A stretch of DNA of 64,000 nucleotides from Xenophilus azovorans DSM 13620. GTDB lineage: Bacteria; Pseudomonadota; Gammaproteobacteria; Burkholderiales; Burkholderiaceae_C. This document shows, piece by piece, positions 1 through 10,671 of the stretch. The DNA is taken from NCBI RefSeq assembly GCF_000745855.1, contig NZ_JQKD01000026.1, positions 25,706 to 89,705 of the forward strand, read 5' to 3'. Position numbers and translations under genes: made by a program. The first letter of the stretch is position 1, and each line of letters opens with the position of its first letter. The notes under the pieces were generated by a model that saw only the letters and a program-made list of their open reading frames with translations, was not told the DNA's origin and did not search any database.

Positions 1-145
1 CAACGTGACGCTGGGGCTGCCCTTCGTGCGGACCAGCCCCGACCACGGCACCGCCTTCGACATCGCGGGGCAGGGCGTGGCCGATGCCGCGAGCCTGCTC
101 GCGGCGGTGCGCATGGCGCGCGCGCTGGCTTCGCGCGCGGGCTGA
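1..145 (+). CDS. pdxA: 4-hydroxythreonine-4-phosphate dehydrogenase, C-terminal end (partial)
   Basis: The reading frame is open from base 2 to the TGA at 143-145 and encodes the last 47 residues. They include the PdxA-type C-terminal segment with the motif [13 protein letters not shown]. PdxA oxidises 4-phosphohydroxy-L-threonine in pyridoxal 5'-phosphate synthesis in the cytoplasm. The rest of the gene lies outside the window to the left. The gene converges on mscL, whose stop begins 4 bases downstream, and no clear terminator fits between them. Identification rests on this short conserved tail only. Confidence 0.85.
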   Translation, partial: NVTLGLPFVRTSPDHGTAFDIAGQGVADAASLLAAVRMARALASRAG

Positions 146-148
146 GGC

Positions 149-574
149 CTACTTCTTCAGGCTGTCGCGGATTTCGCGCAGCAGCACGATGTCCTCGGGC
201 GGCGCGGCGGGCGCGGGCGCCGGCTCCTCGGTGCGGCGCAGGCGGTTGATCTGCTTGACCATCACGAAGATCACGAAGGCCAGGATGATGAAGTTCACCG
301 CGATGGTGATGAAGTTGCCGTAGGCCAGCACCGGCACGCCGGCCTTCTTGAGTTCCGCCAGGTTGTCGGCGACGCCCGCAGGGACGCTGCCGAGCACGAC
401 GTAGAGGTTGGAGAAGTCCAGCTTGCCGAAGACCAGGCCGATCAGCGGCATGATGATGTCGGCCACAAGCGAGTCGACGATCTTGCCGAAGGCGCCCCCG
501 ATGATCACGCCGACGGCCAGGTCGACGACGTTGCCCTTCATGGCGAATTCGCGGAATTCCGAGGCGAAGCTCAT
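149..574 (-). CDS. mscL: Large-conductance mechanosensitive channel MscL
   Basis: This 141-residue inner-membrane protein opens under high membrane tension and releases solutes during hypo-osmotic shock. It has the typical MscL layout: an amphipathic N-terminus ([10 protein letters not shown]), a glycine-rich TM1 at about residues 15-45 ([20 protein letters not shown]), a periplasmic loop, TM2 at about 84-107, and a C-terminal helix that ends in charged residues. The length matches the family (about 136-145). The frame is open 22 codons further upstream, but family members start at MSF, so 574 is chosen. The gene is divergent from petA; a TATACT hexamer at 610-615 on the minus strand could be its -10 box, without a good -35. 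Confidence 0.95.
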   Translation of the reverse strand: MSFASEFREFAMKGNVVDLAVGVIIGGAFGKIVDSLVADIIMPLIGLVFGKLDFSNLYVVLGSVPAGVADNLAELKKAGVPVLAYGNFITIAVNFIILAFVIFVMVKQINRLRRTEEPAPAPAAPPEDIVLLREIRDSLKK

Positions 575-644
575 GGCGCGTGCCCTGCGGTGAAGTTGAG
601 GTGCGCGAAAGTATAGGCGCGGCCTTCGCGCCGGCTGCATCGCG

Positions 645-674
645 TTGAAGTCGCTTGTATCGCTCCGCTACAAT
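645..674 (+). promoter_or_regulatory. Sigma70-type promoter of petABC
   Basis: A -35-like TTGAAG at 645-650 and a -10-like TACAAT at 669-674 are separated by 18 bases, upstream of petA in the mscL-petA intergenic region. Both hexamers match the sigma70 consensus in at least 4 of 6 positions. This would give a leader of about 110 bases before the petA start codon. Placement is by eye. Confidence 0.55.
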
Positions 675-789
675 CTTCGGTTGACCCCGCAAAGCCACGA
701 CGACAAGTACGCGAGTGCGGCCGAATGGCTCCTTCAAGGGCCCCTTGAAGCCGAGGCAGCGCCCGCGTAGATCGAGTAGAGGAACCCCC

Positions 790-1410
790 ATGAGTGACGT
801 CCCGGTCGACCCGCAACGGATCGATTCCAGCAAGCGAACTTGGTTGATCGCATCCGGCTGTGCCGGTGCCGTGGGTGGCGTCGCCACGGCCGTGCCCTTC
901 GTGAGCACCTTCCAGCCTTCCGAGAAGGCCAAGGCGGCCGGTGCGCCGGTCGAGGTGGACATCGGCGCGCTGCAGGTCGGCGAGAAGATCACCGTCGAAT
1001 GGCGCGGCAAGCCGGTCTGGATCCTCAAGCGTTCGCCGGAGCAGATCGCCGAGCTGCCCAAACTCGACCCGCAGCTGGCCGACCCCCAGTCGCAACGCAA
1101 CCCCACCGAGTTCACGCCCAAGTACGCGCAGAACGAGAACCGCTCGATCAAGCCCGAGGTGCTGGTGGTCGTCGGCATCTGCACCCACCTGGGCTGCTCG
1201 CCGATCGACAAGTTCCAGTCGGGCGCGCAGCCTTCGCTGCCCGACGACTGGAAGGGCGGCTTCCTGTGCCCCTGCCACGGCTCCACCTTCGACCTGGCCG
1301 GCCGCGTGTTCAAGAACAAGCCCGCGCCCGACAACCTGCCCGTGCCGCCGCACAAGTACCTCTCGGACACGCGCCTCCTGATCGGCGACGACGGGACCGG
1401 CGCAGCCTGA
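790..1410 (+). CDS. petA: Ubiquinol-cytochrome c reductase Rieske iron-sulfur subunit
   Basis: This 206-residue protein is the [2Fe-2S] subunit of the cytochrome bc1 complex and takes the first electron from ubiquinol. It has an N-terminal anchor at about residues 17-40, preceded by SSKRTWL, which resembles a Tat-type uncleaved signal. The Rieske boxes are complete: box I C131-T-H133-L-G-C136 and box II C160-P-C162-H163-G-S. C131, H133, C160 and H163 would ligate the cluster, and C136/C162 would form the disulfide. The start at 790 is preceded by an AGAGGA ribosome-binding site; an in-frame ATG at 715 lies too far upstream of the family start. petB follows after 13 bases. Confidence 0.97.
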   Translation: MSDVPVDPQRIDSSKRTWLIASGCAGAVGGVATAVPFVSTFQPSEKAKAAGAPVEVDIGALQVGEKITVEWRGKPVWILKRSPEQIAELPKLDPQLADPQSQRNPTEFTPKYAQNENRSIKPEVLVVVGICTHLGCSPIDKFQSGAQPSLPDDWKGGFLCPCHGSTFDLAGRVFKNKPAPDNLPVPPHKYLSDTRLLIGDDGTGAA

Positions 1411-1423
1411 GGGGAGCGAGCAC

Positions 1424-2827
1424 ATGGCCGAATTCAAGGAAATCTCCCCCAACGCCTCGGCGGGCGCCAAGCTGGGCAACTGGCTGAACAACCGCTTCCC
1501 GACGATGTTCGACGCCTACCGCGTCCACATGTCGGAGTACTACGCGCCGAAAAACTTCAACTTCTGGTACATCTTCGGCTCGCTGGCCCTGCTGGTGCTG
1601 GTGATCCAGATCGTCACCGGCATCTTCCTGGTGATGCACTACAAGCCCGACGCGAGCCTGGCCTTCGCCTCGGTCGAGTACATCATGCGCGACGTGCCGT
1701 GGGGCTGGCTGATCCGCTACATGCACTCCACCGGCGCCTCGGCGTTCTTCGTGGTGGTGTACCTGCACATGTTCCGCGGCCTGCTGTACGGCTCCTATCG
1801 CAAGCCGCGCGAGCTGGTCTGGATCTTCGGCTGCGCGATCTTCCTGTGCCTGATGGCCGAGGCCTTCATGGGCTACCTGCTGCCCTGGGGCCAGATGTCC
1901 TACTGGGGCGCGCAGGTGATCGTGAACCTGTTCTCCGCCATCCCCTTCGTCGGCCCCGACCTGGCGCTCTTGATCCGCGGCGACTACGTGGTGAGCGACG
2001 CCACGCTGAACCGCTTCTTCAGCTTCCACGTCATCGCCGTGCCGCTGGTGCTGCTGGGCCTGGTGGTGGCGCACCTGCTGGCGCTGCACGACGTGGGCTC
2101 CAACAACCCCGACGGCGTCGAGATCAAGGCGACCAAGGACGCCAACGGCAAGCCGCTGGACGGCATCCCGTTCCATCCCTACTACACGGTGCACGACGCG
2201 CTGGCCGTTGTGCTGTTCCTGATCGTGTTCTCGGCGGTGATCTTCTTCGCGCCCGAGATGGGCGGCTACTTCCTGGAGTACAACAACTTCATCCCGGCCG
2301 ACCCGCTGAAGACGCCCAACCACATCGCGCCGGTGTGGTACTTCACGCCCTTCTATTCGATGCTGCGCGCCATCACCAGCGAGATGATGTATGCGCTGAT
2401 CGCCTGCGTGGTGGCCGGCGCCGTGTTCGGCGTCTGGAAGACGCGCCTGGCCGGCCTCGTCAAGGGCATCATCGTCATCGCCGCGGTGGTGGTCTGCGCG
2501 CTGATGCTCTCGATCGACGCCAAGTTCTGGGGCGTGGTCGTGATGGGCGGCGCCGTGATCATCCTGTTCTTCCTGCCCTGGCTGGACACCAGCCCCGTCA
2601 AGTCGATCCGCTACCGTCCGGGCTGGCACAAGTACCTCTACGGCCTGTTCGTGATCAACTTCGTCGTGCTGGCCTACCTGGGCGTGCAGCCGCCGTCGCC
2701 GATCGGCGAGCGCGTGTCGCAGGTCGGGACGCTGTTCTACTTCGGCTTCTTCCTGCTGATGCCCTGGTGGAGCCGGCTGGGCGAGTTCAAACCGGTCCCC
2801 GAGCGCGTGACCTACGCAGCGCACTGA
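1424..2827 (+). CDS. petB: Cytochrome b subunit of the bc1 complex
   Basis: This 467-residue polytopic membrane protein carries the two b hemes and both quinone sites of complex III. It shows the bis-histidine heme helices (MHSTGASAFFVVVYLHMFRG and the FHVIAVP...HLLALHD segment) and the C-terminal b/c1 domain. The Qo-site motif that is PEWY in most family members reads P303-V-W-Y306 here. The ribosome-binding site GGGAG lies just before the ATG. It sits between petA and petC, with gaps of 13 and 17 bases, so the three are surely one operon. The length is at the long end of the bacterial family because of a C-terminal extension with added membrane helices. Confidence 0.97.
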   Translation: MAEFKEISPNASAGAKLGNWLNNRFPTMFDAYRVHMSEYYAPKNFNFWYIFGSLALLVLVIQIVTGIFLVMHYKPDASLAFASVEYIMRDVPWGWLIRYMHSTGASAFFVVVYLHMFRGLLYGSYRKPRELVWIFGCAIFLCLMAEAFMGYLLPWGQMSYWGAQVIVNLFSAIPFVGPDLALLIRGDYVVSDATLNRFFSFHVIAVPLVLLGLVVAHLLALHDVGSNNPDGVEIKATKDANGKPLDGIPFHPYYTVHDALAVVLFLIVFSAVIFFAPEMGGYFLEYNNFIPADPLKTPNHIAPVWYFTPFYSMLRAITSEMMYALIACVVAGAVFGVWKTRLAGLVKGIIVIAAVVVCALMLSIDAKFWGVVVMGGAVIILFFLPWLDTSPVKSIRYRPGWHKYLYGLFVINFVVLAYLGVQPPSPIGERVSQVGTLFYFGFFLLMPWWSRLGEFKPVPERVTYAAH

Positions 2828-2844
2828 TCCGGAGACCCACCACA

Positions 2845-3600
2845 ATGAAGAAACTGATCCTCACGTTGATCGCGGCGCTGGGCGTGGTTGCCGGCGCGCA
2901 GGCTGCCGAGGGCGGCATCGCCTGGGACAAGGCGCCGGTGCGCACCAATGACCTGGCCTCGCTGCAGAACGGCGCCAAGCTGTTCGTCAACTACTGCCTG
3001 AACTGCCATTCGGCCGCCTTCATGCGGTACAACCGCCTGACCGACATCGGCCTCACGGAGCAGCAGATCAAGGACAACCTGCTGTTCTCCACCGAGAAGG
3101 TCGGCGAGACGATGAAGGCGAACATCGACCCGAAGCAGGCCAAGGAATGGTTCGGCGCCAACCCGCCCGACCTGACGCTGGCGGCGCGCGCGCTCGCCGG
3201 CCACGGCGGCACGGGTGCCGACTACCTCTACACCTACCTGCGCACCTTCTACCGCGACGAAAGCAAGGCCACCGGCTGGAACAACCTGGCCTTCCCGAGC
3301 GTGGGCATGCCCAACGTGCTGTGGGAGCTGCAGGGCGAGCGCCGGCCGGTCTACACCAAGGTCGAGCAGCACGGTCACGAGACCGATGTCATCAGCGGCT
3401 GGGAGCAGGTCAAGCCCGGCACCCTGGCGCCGCTGCAGTTCGATCAGGCTGTCGGCGATCTGGTGAACTACATGCAATGGATGGCCGAGCCGGCTCAGAA
3501 CACCCGCGTGCGCGTGGGCGTCTGGGTGCTGCTCTTCCTGGTGATGAGCCTGGTCTTCGTCTGGCGCCTCAATGCCGCGTACTGGAAGGACGTGAAGTAG
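2845..3600 (+). CDS. petC: Cytochrome c1 of the bc1 complex
   Basis: This 251-residue protein accepts electrons from the Rieske protein and passes them to soluble cytochrome c. It has a Sec signal peptide (residues 1-22, ending AGAQA), one heme c site C51-L-N-C54-H55, a periplasmic domain, and a C-terminal membrane anchor at about residues 225-243. A GGAG ribosome-binding site precedes the ATG by about ten bases. It is the last gene of petABC and is followed by a good intrinsic terminator at 3655-3690. The sixth heme ligand is probably a methionine in the second half, which I did not assign. Confidence 0.96.
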   Translation: MKKLILTLIAALGVVAGAQAAEGGIAWDKAPVRTNDLASLQNGAKLFVNYCLNCHSAAFMRYNRLTDIGLTEQQIKDNLLFSTEKVGETMKANIDPKQAKEWFGANPPDLTLAARALAGHGGTGADYLYTYLRTFYRDESKATGWNNLAFPSVGMPNVLWELQGERRPVYTKVEQHGHETDVISGWEQVKPGTLAPLQFDQAVGDLVNYMQWMAEPAQNTRVRVGVWVLLFLVMSLVFVWRLNAAYWKDVK

Positions 3601-3654
3601 CAAGAAGCGCCGGGTGTGCACGCCTGCCTCGCGTGGCGTGCGCGTCTCTCGTAG

Positions 3655-3690
3655 GAGTGGGCTGCCTGGCGGCCCACTCTTTTTGATTTT
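3655..3690 (+). terminator. Rho-independent terminator after petC
   Basis: An 8-bp perfect stem (GAGTGGGC at 3655-3662 with GCCCACTC at 3672-3679) and a 9-base loop are followed by TTTTT and then GATTTTT. It lies 54 bases after the petC stop and just before the sspA ribosome-binding site, so it separates petABC from sspAB or attenuates read-through. Confidence 0.8.
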
Positions 3691-3705
3691 TAGGAGCCTT
3701 TCGCC

Positions 3706-4317
3706 ATGATGGTGCTGTATTCCGGAACCACCTGCCCCTTCTCCCACCGTTGCCGCTTCGTGCTGTTCGAGAAGGGCATGGATTTCGAGATCCGCGACGT
3801 CGATCTCTACAACAAGCCGGAAGACATCGGCGTGATGAACCCGTACGGCCAGGTGCCGATCCTGGTCGAGCGCGACCTGATCCTGTACGAGTCGAACATC
3901 ATCAACGAGTACATCGACGAGCGCTTCCCGCATCCGCAGCTGATGCCGGGCGACCCGGTGGACCGCGCGCGCGTGCGCCTGTTCCTGCTGAACTTCGAGA
4001 AGGAACTGTTCGTCCACGTGTCGACGCTGGAGAACCGCAGCACCAAGGGCAACGAGAAGGCGCTGGAGAAGGCCCGCTCGCACATCCGCGACCGCCTGAC
4101 GCAGCTGGCCCCGGTGTTCCTGAAGAACAAGTACATGCTGGGCGAGAACTTCTCGATGCTCGACGTGGCCATCGCGCCGCTGCTGTGGCGCCTGGACTAC
4201 TATGGCATCGACCTGAGCAAGAACGCGGCGCCGCTCCTGAAGTACGCCGAACGCATCTTCTCGCGCCCCGCCTACATCGAGGCCCTCACGCCGTCCGAGA
4301 AGGTGATGCGCAAGTAA
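3706..4317 (+). CDS. sspA: Stringent starvation protein A (GST-fold RNA polymerase-associated protein)
   Basis: This 203-residue protein has an N-terminal thioredoxin-like GST domain (residues 1-80, with SGTTCPFSHRC at 5-15) and an all-helical C-terminal GST domain. SspA family members bind RNA polymerase and modulate transcription under starvation or acid stress; they generally lack glutathione transferase activity. The motif NPYGQVPILVE is typical. A second ATG directly precedes the one often used (MMVLYSG), so the start could shift by one codon. Position next to petC and sspB is the standard beta-proteobacterial arrangement and supports the assignment. Confidence 0.94.
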   Translation: MMVLYSGTTCPFSHRCRFVLFEKGMDFEIRDVDLYNKPEDIGVMNPYGQVPILVERDLILYESNIINEYIDERFPHPQLMPGDPVDRARVRLFLLNFEKELFVHVSTLENRSTKGNEKALEKARSHIRDRLTQLAPVFLKNKYMLGENFSMLDVAIAPLLWRLDYYGIDLSKNAAPLLKYAERIFSRPAYIEALTPSEKVMRK

Positions 4318-4351
4318 GCTCCGCTGCGTCGTCGCGGCATCCGCCTCCATC

Positions 4352-4849
4352 ATGATCAACGCTCTCGAAACGTCCTCGCTGCGGCCCTACCTGATCCGGG
4401 CGCTGTACGAATGGTGCACGGACAACGGCTTCACCCCCTACGTCGCCGTGCAGGTCGACGAATCGGTCCAGGTGCCGCGCGAGTACGTCAAGAACGGCGA
4501 GATCGTGCTGAACATCAGCTACGACGCGACCAGCGCACTGAAGCTGGGCAACGAATTCATCGAGTTCAAGGCCCGCTTCGCCGGCACCGCGCGGGACATC
4601 ATCGTGCCCGTCGGACGGGTGGTGGCGATCTATGCGCGCGAGAACGGGCAGGGCATGGCCTTCCCGACCGCCGTGGCGGCTCCGGCGGAGCCCGGCCGGC
4701 CGGCGGAGGCGGAGTCGCGGGTGATGCACCTGGTGGCCGAGGACGAGGCCGTCTCGGAGCCTGAGGACGCGCCCGCCGACGGGGACGAGGAGCCGCCGCG
4801 CCCGCCGACCGGCGGCGCCCCGTGGCCGGCGCTCAAGCGCGTCAAATGA
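4352..4849 (+). CDS. sspB: ClpXP protease specificity-enhancing factor SspB
   Basis: This 165-residue adaptor delivers ssrA-tagged proteins to ClpXP. The folded substrate-binding domain spans about residues 1-110 (YLIRALYEWCTDNGFTPYV at the start). A disordered acidic/proline-rich linker follows, and the protein ends in WPALKRVK, which closely resembles the ClpX-binding XB tail of other SspB proteins. It lies 34 bases after sspA and is probably co-transcribed. The presence of both the domain and the XB tail makes it likely to be a functional adaptor. Confidence 0.94.
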   Translation: MINALETSSLRPYLIRALYEWCTDNGFTPYVAVQVDESVQVPREYVKNGEIVLNISYDATSALKLGNEFIEFKARFAGTARDIIVPVGRVVAIYARENGQGMAFPTAVAAPAEPGRPAEAESRVMHLVAEDEAVSEPEDAPADGDEEPPRPPTGGAPWPALKRVK

Positions 4850-4880
4850 GGTGAGGGCCGGCCGGTAGAATCCGCCGCGC

Positions 4881-4956
4881 GCCGCTTTAGCTCAGTTGGT
4901 AGAGCACCCGCCTTGTAAGCGGTAGGTCGTCAGTTCGATTCCGACAAGCGGCACCA
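4881..4956 (+). tRNA. tRNA-Thr (anticodon TGT)
   Basis: A full cloverleaf can be drawn. The acceptor arms GCCGCTT and AAGCGGC pair perfectly, the D-loop contains AGCTCAGTTGGTAGAGC, the anticodon loop reads CTTGTAA with anticodon TGT, and the T-arm contains GTTCGATTC. The discriminator A and the CCA end are encoded. A TAGAAT hexamer at 4866-4871 could serve as its -10 box. An intrinsic terminator follows at 4966-4999. Confidence 0.96.
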
Positions 4957-4965
4957 CACATCCAG

Positions 4966-4999
4966 GCCCGGACGCGTCCATGACCGCCCGGGCTTTTTT
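4966..4999 (+). terminator. Rho-independent terminator after tRNA-Thr
   Basis: The stem GCCCGG (4966-4971) pairs with CCGGGC (4988-4993) around a 16-base loop and is followed by six T. It lies ten bases after the tRNA 3' end and in front of the convergent DciA-like gene. Confidence 0.7.
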
Positions 5000-5010
5000 G
5001 CGCTCCCGGC

Positions 5011-5337
5011 TCAGGCGCGGCCGCGCACCTTGATCCGCAGCGCGTCGATGCCGAAGCCCTGGCTGCGCAGGTGCGCGAGGAGCATCGGCGTCATCTGCCG
5101 CAGCTTGGCGGCCGTCGCGCTGCCGTCCACCAGCAGGCACCAGTGGGCGTCCTCGATCGGCCCGGCCTGGACGCCGTCGCGCAGGCCGGCCGGCAGCAGC
5201 GGGCGGATGGCCTGCAGGCAGGCCTGGGCCTCGCGCACGCGGGCCATCAGCCCGGACAGCGTCGGCGACGATTCGGCGGCCTCGTGCAGGCTCAGGGCAG
5301 GCGGGCGGCGGGGCGAAAAAAGGGGGCGGGATGCCAT
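5011..5337 (-). CDS. DUF721 / DciA-family protein
   Basis: This 108-residue protein belongs to the DUF721 family, which includes DciA, the ancestral loader of the replicative helicase DnaB in bacteria without DnaC. Residues about 20-108 form the KH-like domain, with the pattern [20 protein letters not shown] short basic N-terminus ([14 protein letters not shown]) precedes it. The frame extends further upstream, but the ATG at 5337 gives the family-like start. The gene is divergent from secA, a conserved arrangement in beta-proteobacteria. The role in helicase loading is inferred from the family and not visible in the sequence itself. Confidence 0.75.
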   Translation of the reverse strand: MASRPLFSPRRPPALSLHEAAESSPTLSGLMARVREAQACLQAIRPLLPAGLRDGVQAGPIEDAHWCLLVDGSATAAKLRQMTPMLLAHLRSQGFGIDALRIKVRGRA

Positions 5338-5517
5338 GGAAGGCCGGTGTCTAAAATGACGGGTTCGCCGGCTGCACCGCCGGCAACGGCCCGACGATGC
5401 GGTGGCCTTTCGGACGACACCGAAGGCGGCGGCGCTGCGGCCCGTCTCATTCACCTTATCTTAGGCTTTTCGACCTGCCGTGCCGCTCGATGCGGCGCAC
5501 GCGCCGATCCAGCATTC

Positions 5518-8304
<2,787 letters not shown>

Positions 8305-8327
8305 GGCCGGCCGGCGGCGGGGTTCGG

Positions 8328-9254
8328 TCAACCCGCGCGGGCGAGGCCGGCCAGCGGCGCGGCGATCCGGGCGCAGGATTCGCACATCGCGGCGAAGGCC
8401 GCGGCCGCCGGGGTCAGCGGCGCGCCAGTGCGTCGCACCACGCCGTTGTGCAGGCGCGGCGCGCGCTCCTTCAGGCGCAGCGGCGCGATCCCGCTCCCCA
8501 GCAGCCCGCGCTGCACCATGACGGCAGGCACCAGCGCCAGCCAGTCGGTCGCGCCCACCAGCGCGGCCACCTGCGTGAACGACTCGCAGCCGGCGGCGAT
8601 CTTCGGCGGCGGCAGCCCCTGCTCGGCGTGGAAGCGGGTGATCGTGCCGCCGGGTCCGCCGGGTGAGCCGATCAGCACCCACTCGCACGCCGCCAGTTCG
8701 CGCAGCGAACGCGCCGAGGCCGCCGGATGACCGGGCCGCCCGATGACCACCAGCTCGCTCCTGAACAGCCTGCGTGCCTCCAGGCCCGGCCCCACGCCCT
8801 CGTCCGGCAGGGCCGTGACGGCCAGCTCGATCACGCCTTGCTGCAGCGCCGGCTGCAGGTGCTCGTAGAAGCCGCTGAGCAGCTTCAGCCGCACGCCGGG
8901 GAAGCGCGCATGGAAGTCCGGCACCACGCGCTGCAGCAGCACCGCGGTGGGCGTCGGGCCCAGACCCACCTGCAACGTGCCGCCTTCGGTGCTGCCGCGC
9001 GATTGCAGCGCCTCGTCGCGGATGCGCCCGGTCTCCTGCGCGATCAGTCGCGCGCGGGGCAGCAACTGCCGGCCCGCTGCCGTCAACTGCGCGCCGCGCG
9101 TGGAGCGCTCCAGCAGGCGCACGCCCAGGGCCGCCTCCAGCGCCTGCAGGCTGCCGGTGAGCCCGGCCTGCGACACCCCGAGCCCGCGCGCCGCCTGCCG
9201 GAAGGAGCCGGACTCCGCCACGGCGAGGAAGGCGCGCAGCTGTTGTAGCGTCAT
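8328..9254 (-). CDS. LysR-family transcriptional regulator, probable regulator of pobA
   Basis: This is a 308-residue LysR-type protein with an N-terminal winged helix-turn-helix (MTLQQLRAFLAVAESGSFRQ onward, residues 1-60) and a C-terminal periplasmic-binding-like effector domain. It is divergent from pobA with about 125 bases between the two start codons, the usual layout for a LysR regulator controlling its neighbour, so I infer it responds to 4-hydroxybenzoate or a related aromatic acid. Start choice is uncertain: ATG at 9284 adds ten residues, and neither start has a clear ribosome-binding site. It converges on secA 23 bases away. Confidence 0.85.
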   Translation of the reverse strand: MTLQQLRAFLAVAESGSFRQAARGLGVSQAGLTGSLQALEAALGVRLLERSTRGAQLTAAGRQLLPRARLIAQETGRIRDEALQSRGSTEGGTLQVGLGPTPTAVLLQRVVPDFHARFPGVRLKLLSGFYEHLQPALQQGVIELAVTALPDEGVGPGLEARRLFRSELVVIGRPGHPAASARSLRELAACEWVLIGSPGGPGGTITRFHAEQGLPPPKIAAGCESFTQVAALVGATDWLALVPAVMVQRGLLGSGIAPLRLKERAPRLHNGVVRRTGAPLTPAAAAFAAMCESCARIAAPLAGLARAG

Positions 9255-9379
9255 CGGGGCGGCAGGTTCGTCGAGTGATCGCATGGAGCGATCATGATAG
9301 GGGAGGCTGAGGTTCCGTCCGATCGCATGCATGCCTAAGCTCCCGGCTTTGCCCGCGAGGGTTCGAGGAAAGGATTCGC

Positions 9380-10567
9380 ATGAAGACCCAGGTGGCCATC
9401 GTCGGCGCCGGCCCGGCCGGCATGCTGCTGGCGGAGTTGCTGCGGCAGTCGGGCGTGGCGTGCGTGGTGATCGAGAAGCACAGCCGCGCGCACGTGCTCT
9501 CGCGCATCCGCGCCGGCGTGCTGGAGCCGGGCACGGTCGAGGTGCTGCGCACGCATGGGCTGGCCGAACGGCTGGACCGCGAGGGCCATGCCCACGACGG
9601 CATGAAGATCGTGTGGGCCGGGCGCGAGGGCTTCTTCATCGACGTGCGCCGGCACCTGGGCAAGCGTTTCGTCGCCTACGGCCAGACGCAGCTCCAGGAG
9701 GACCTCTACGCGGCGGCCGACCGGCACGGCACGGTGGTGATCCACGAGGCCGAGGACGTCGAGCTGCACGGCATCGACACGCCGCGGCCGCAGGTGCGCT
9801 GGCGCCGGGGCGGCGAACCGATGCGCCTGGACTGCGACTACATCGCCGGTTGCGACGGCTTCCACGGCGCCGCGCGCCGCGCCATGCCTCGGGACGTGCT
9901 GCGGGAGTACGAGAAGGTCTATCCCTTCGGCTGGCTGGGCATCCTCTCGCCAACGCCGCCGCTGCCCGACATCGTGTACGCCAACCACCCCCGCGGCTTC
10001 GCGCTCGCGTCCATGCGCAGCCCGACGCTCAGTCGCTACTACGTGCAGGTGCCGCTGGAAACGCGCCTCGAGGAGTGGCCCGACGAGCGCTTCTGGGAGG
10101 AGCTGAAGGCCCGCTATCCGCGCGAGATGGCCGACGCGATCGTCACCGGCCCGTCGATCGAGAAGAGCATCGCGCCGCTGCGCAGCTTCGTCGCGGAGCC
10201 GATGCGCCACGGGCGGCTGTTCCTCGCCGGCGATGCGGCGCACATCGTGCCGCCCACCGGCGCCAAGGGCCTGAACCTGGCGGTGTCGGACGTCTTCTAC
10301 CTGGCGCGCGCGCTGGCCGCGTTCTACCGCGAGGGCCGCAGCGCGCTGATCGACGCCTACAGCGAGACGGCGCTGCGGCGCGTGTGGAGTTCGGTGCGCG
10401 TGTCCTGGTACCTGACCAACCTGCTGCACCGTTTCCCGGACATGAGCGAGTTCGACCAGCGGGCGCAGGAGCACGAACTGGCCTACCTGCGCAGCTCGCC
10501 GCACGCGCAGGCGGCGCTGGCCGAGCAGTACGCGGGGCTGCCTTTCGAGGACGCGCCGCCGGGCTGA
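9380..10567 (+). CDS. pobA: 4-hydroxybenzoate 3-monooxygenase
   Basis: This 395-residue flavoprotein hydroxylates 4-hydroxybenzoate to protocatechuate using NADPH and O2. The FAD dinucleotide-binding motif GAGPAG is at residues 9-14, and the second FAD motif G284-D285-A-A-H with [11 protein letters not shown] is near residue 290. Length and end-to-end pattern match PobA proteins rather than other class A monooxygenases. The 12-base spacing before the ATG contains GGAAAGGA. No protocatechuate ring-cleavage genes are in the window. The LysR gene on the other strand is the likely regulator. Confidence 0.95.
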   Translation: MKTQVAIVGAGPAGMLLAELLRQSGVACVVIEKHSRAHVLSRIRAGVLEPGTVEVLRTHGLAERLDREGHAHDGMKIVWAGREGFFIDVRRHLGKRFVAYGQTQLQEDLYAAADRHGTVVIHEAEDVELHGIDTPRPQVRWRRGGEPMRLDCDYIAGCDGFHGAARRAMPRDVLREYEKVYPFGWLGILSPTPPLPDIVYANHPRGFALASMRSPTLSRYYVQVPLETRLEEWPDERFWEELKARYPREMADAIVTGPSIEKSIAPLRSFVAEPMRHGRLFLAGDAAHIVPPTGAKGLNLAVSDVFYLARALAAFYREGRSALIDAYSETALRRVWSSVRVSWYLTNLLHRFPDMSEFDQRAQEHELAYLRSSPHAQAALAEQYAGLPFEDAPPG

Positions 10568-10618
10568 CGCGGCGCCTGCGGGCCGAGGGGCGACATCCTA
10601 GAATTCCGGGCTCTTCCC

Positions 10619-10639
10619 GCGAGGCGCATCGCGCCTCGC
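10619..10639 (+). promoter_or_regulatory. Hairpin in the argJ leader
   Basis: A perfect 9-bp inverted repeat, GCGAGGCGC at 10619-10627 and GCGCCTCGC at 10631-10639, has a 3-base loop and is followed by a pyrimidine-rich run (CTCTTTCCTTCTT). It lies 32 bases before the argJ start, downstream of a TAGAAT hexamer at 10599-10604. It may be a weak terminator after pobA or a leader structure; the T-tract is interrupted. Confidence 0.35.
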
Positions 10640-10671
10640 CGCCTCTTTCCTTCTTCCCGCCGCCGTCCGCC

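Noticed and set aside
5071..5517. Upstream extension of secA by about 149 codons
   Set aside because: It is antisense to the DUF721 gene and lacks similarity to SecA, which begins [11 protein letters not shown] at 5518.
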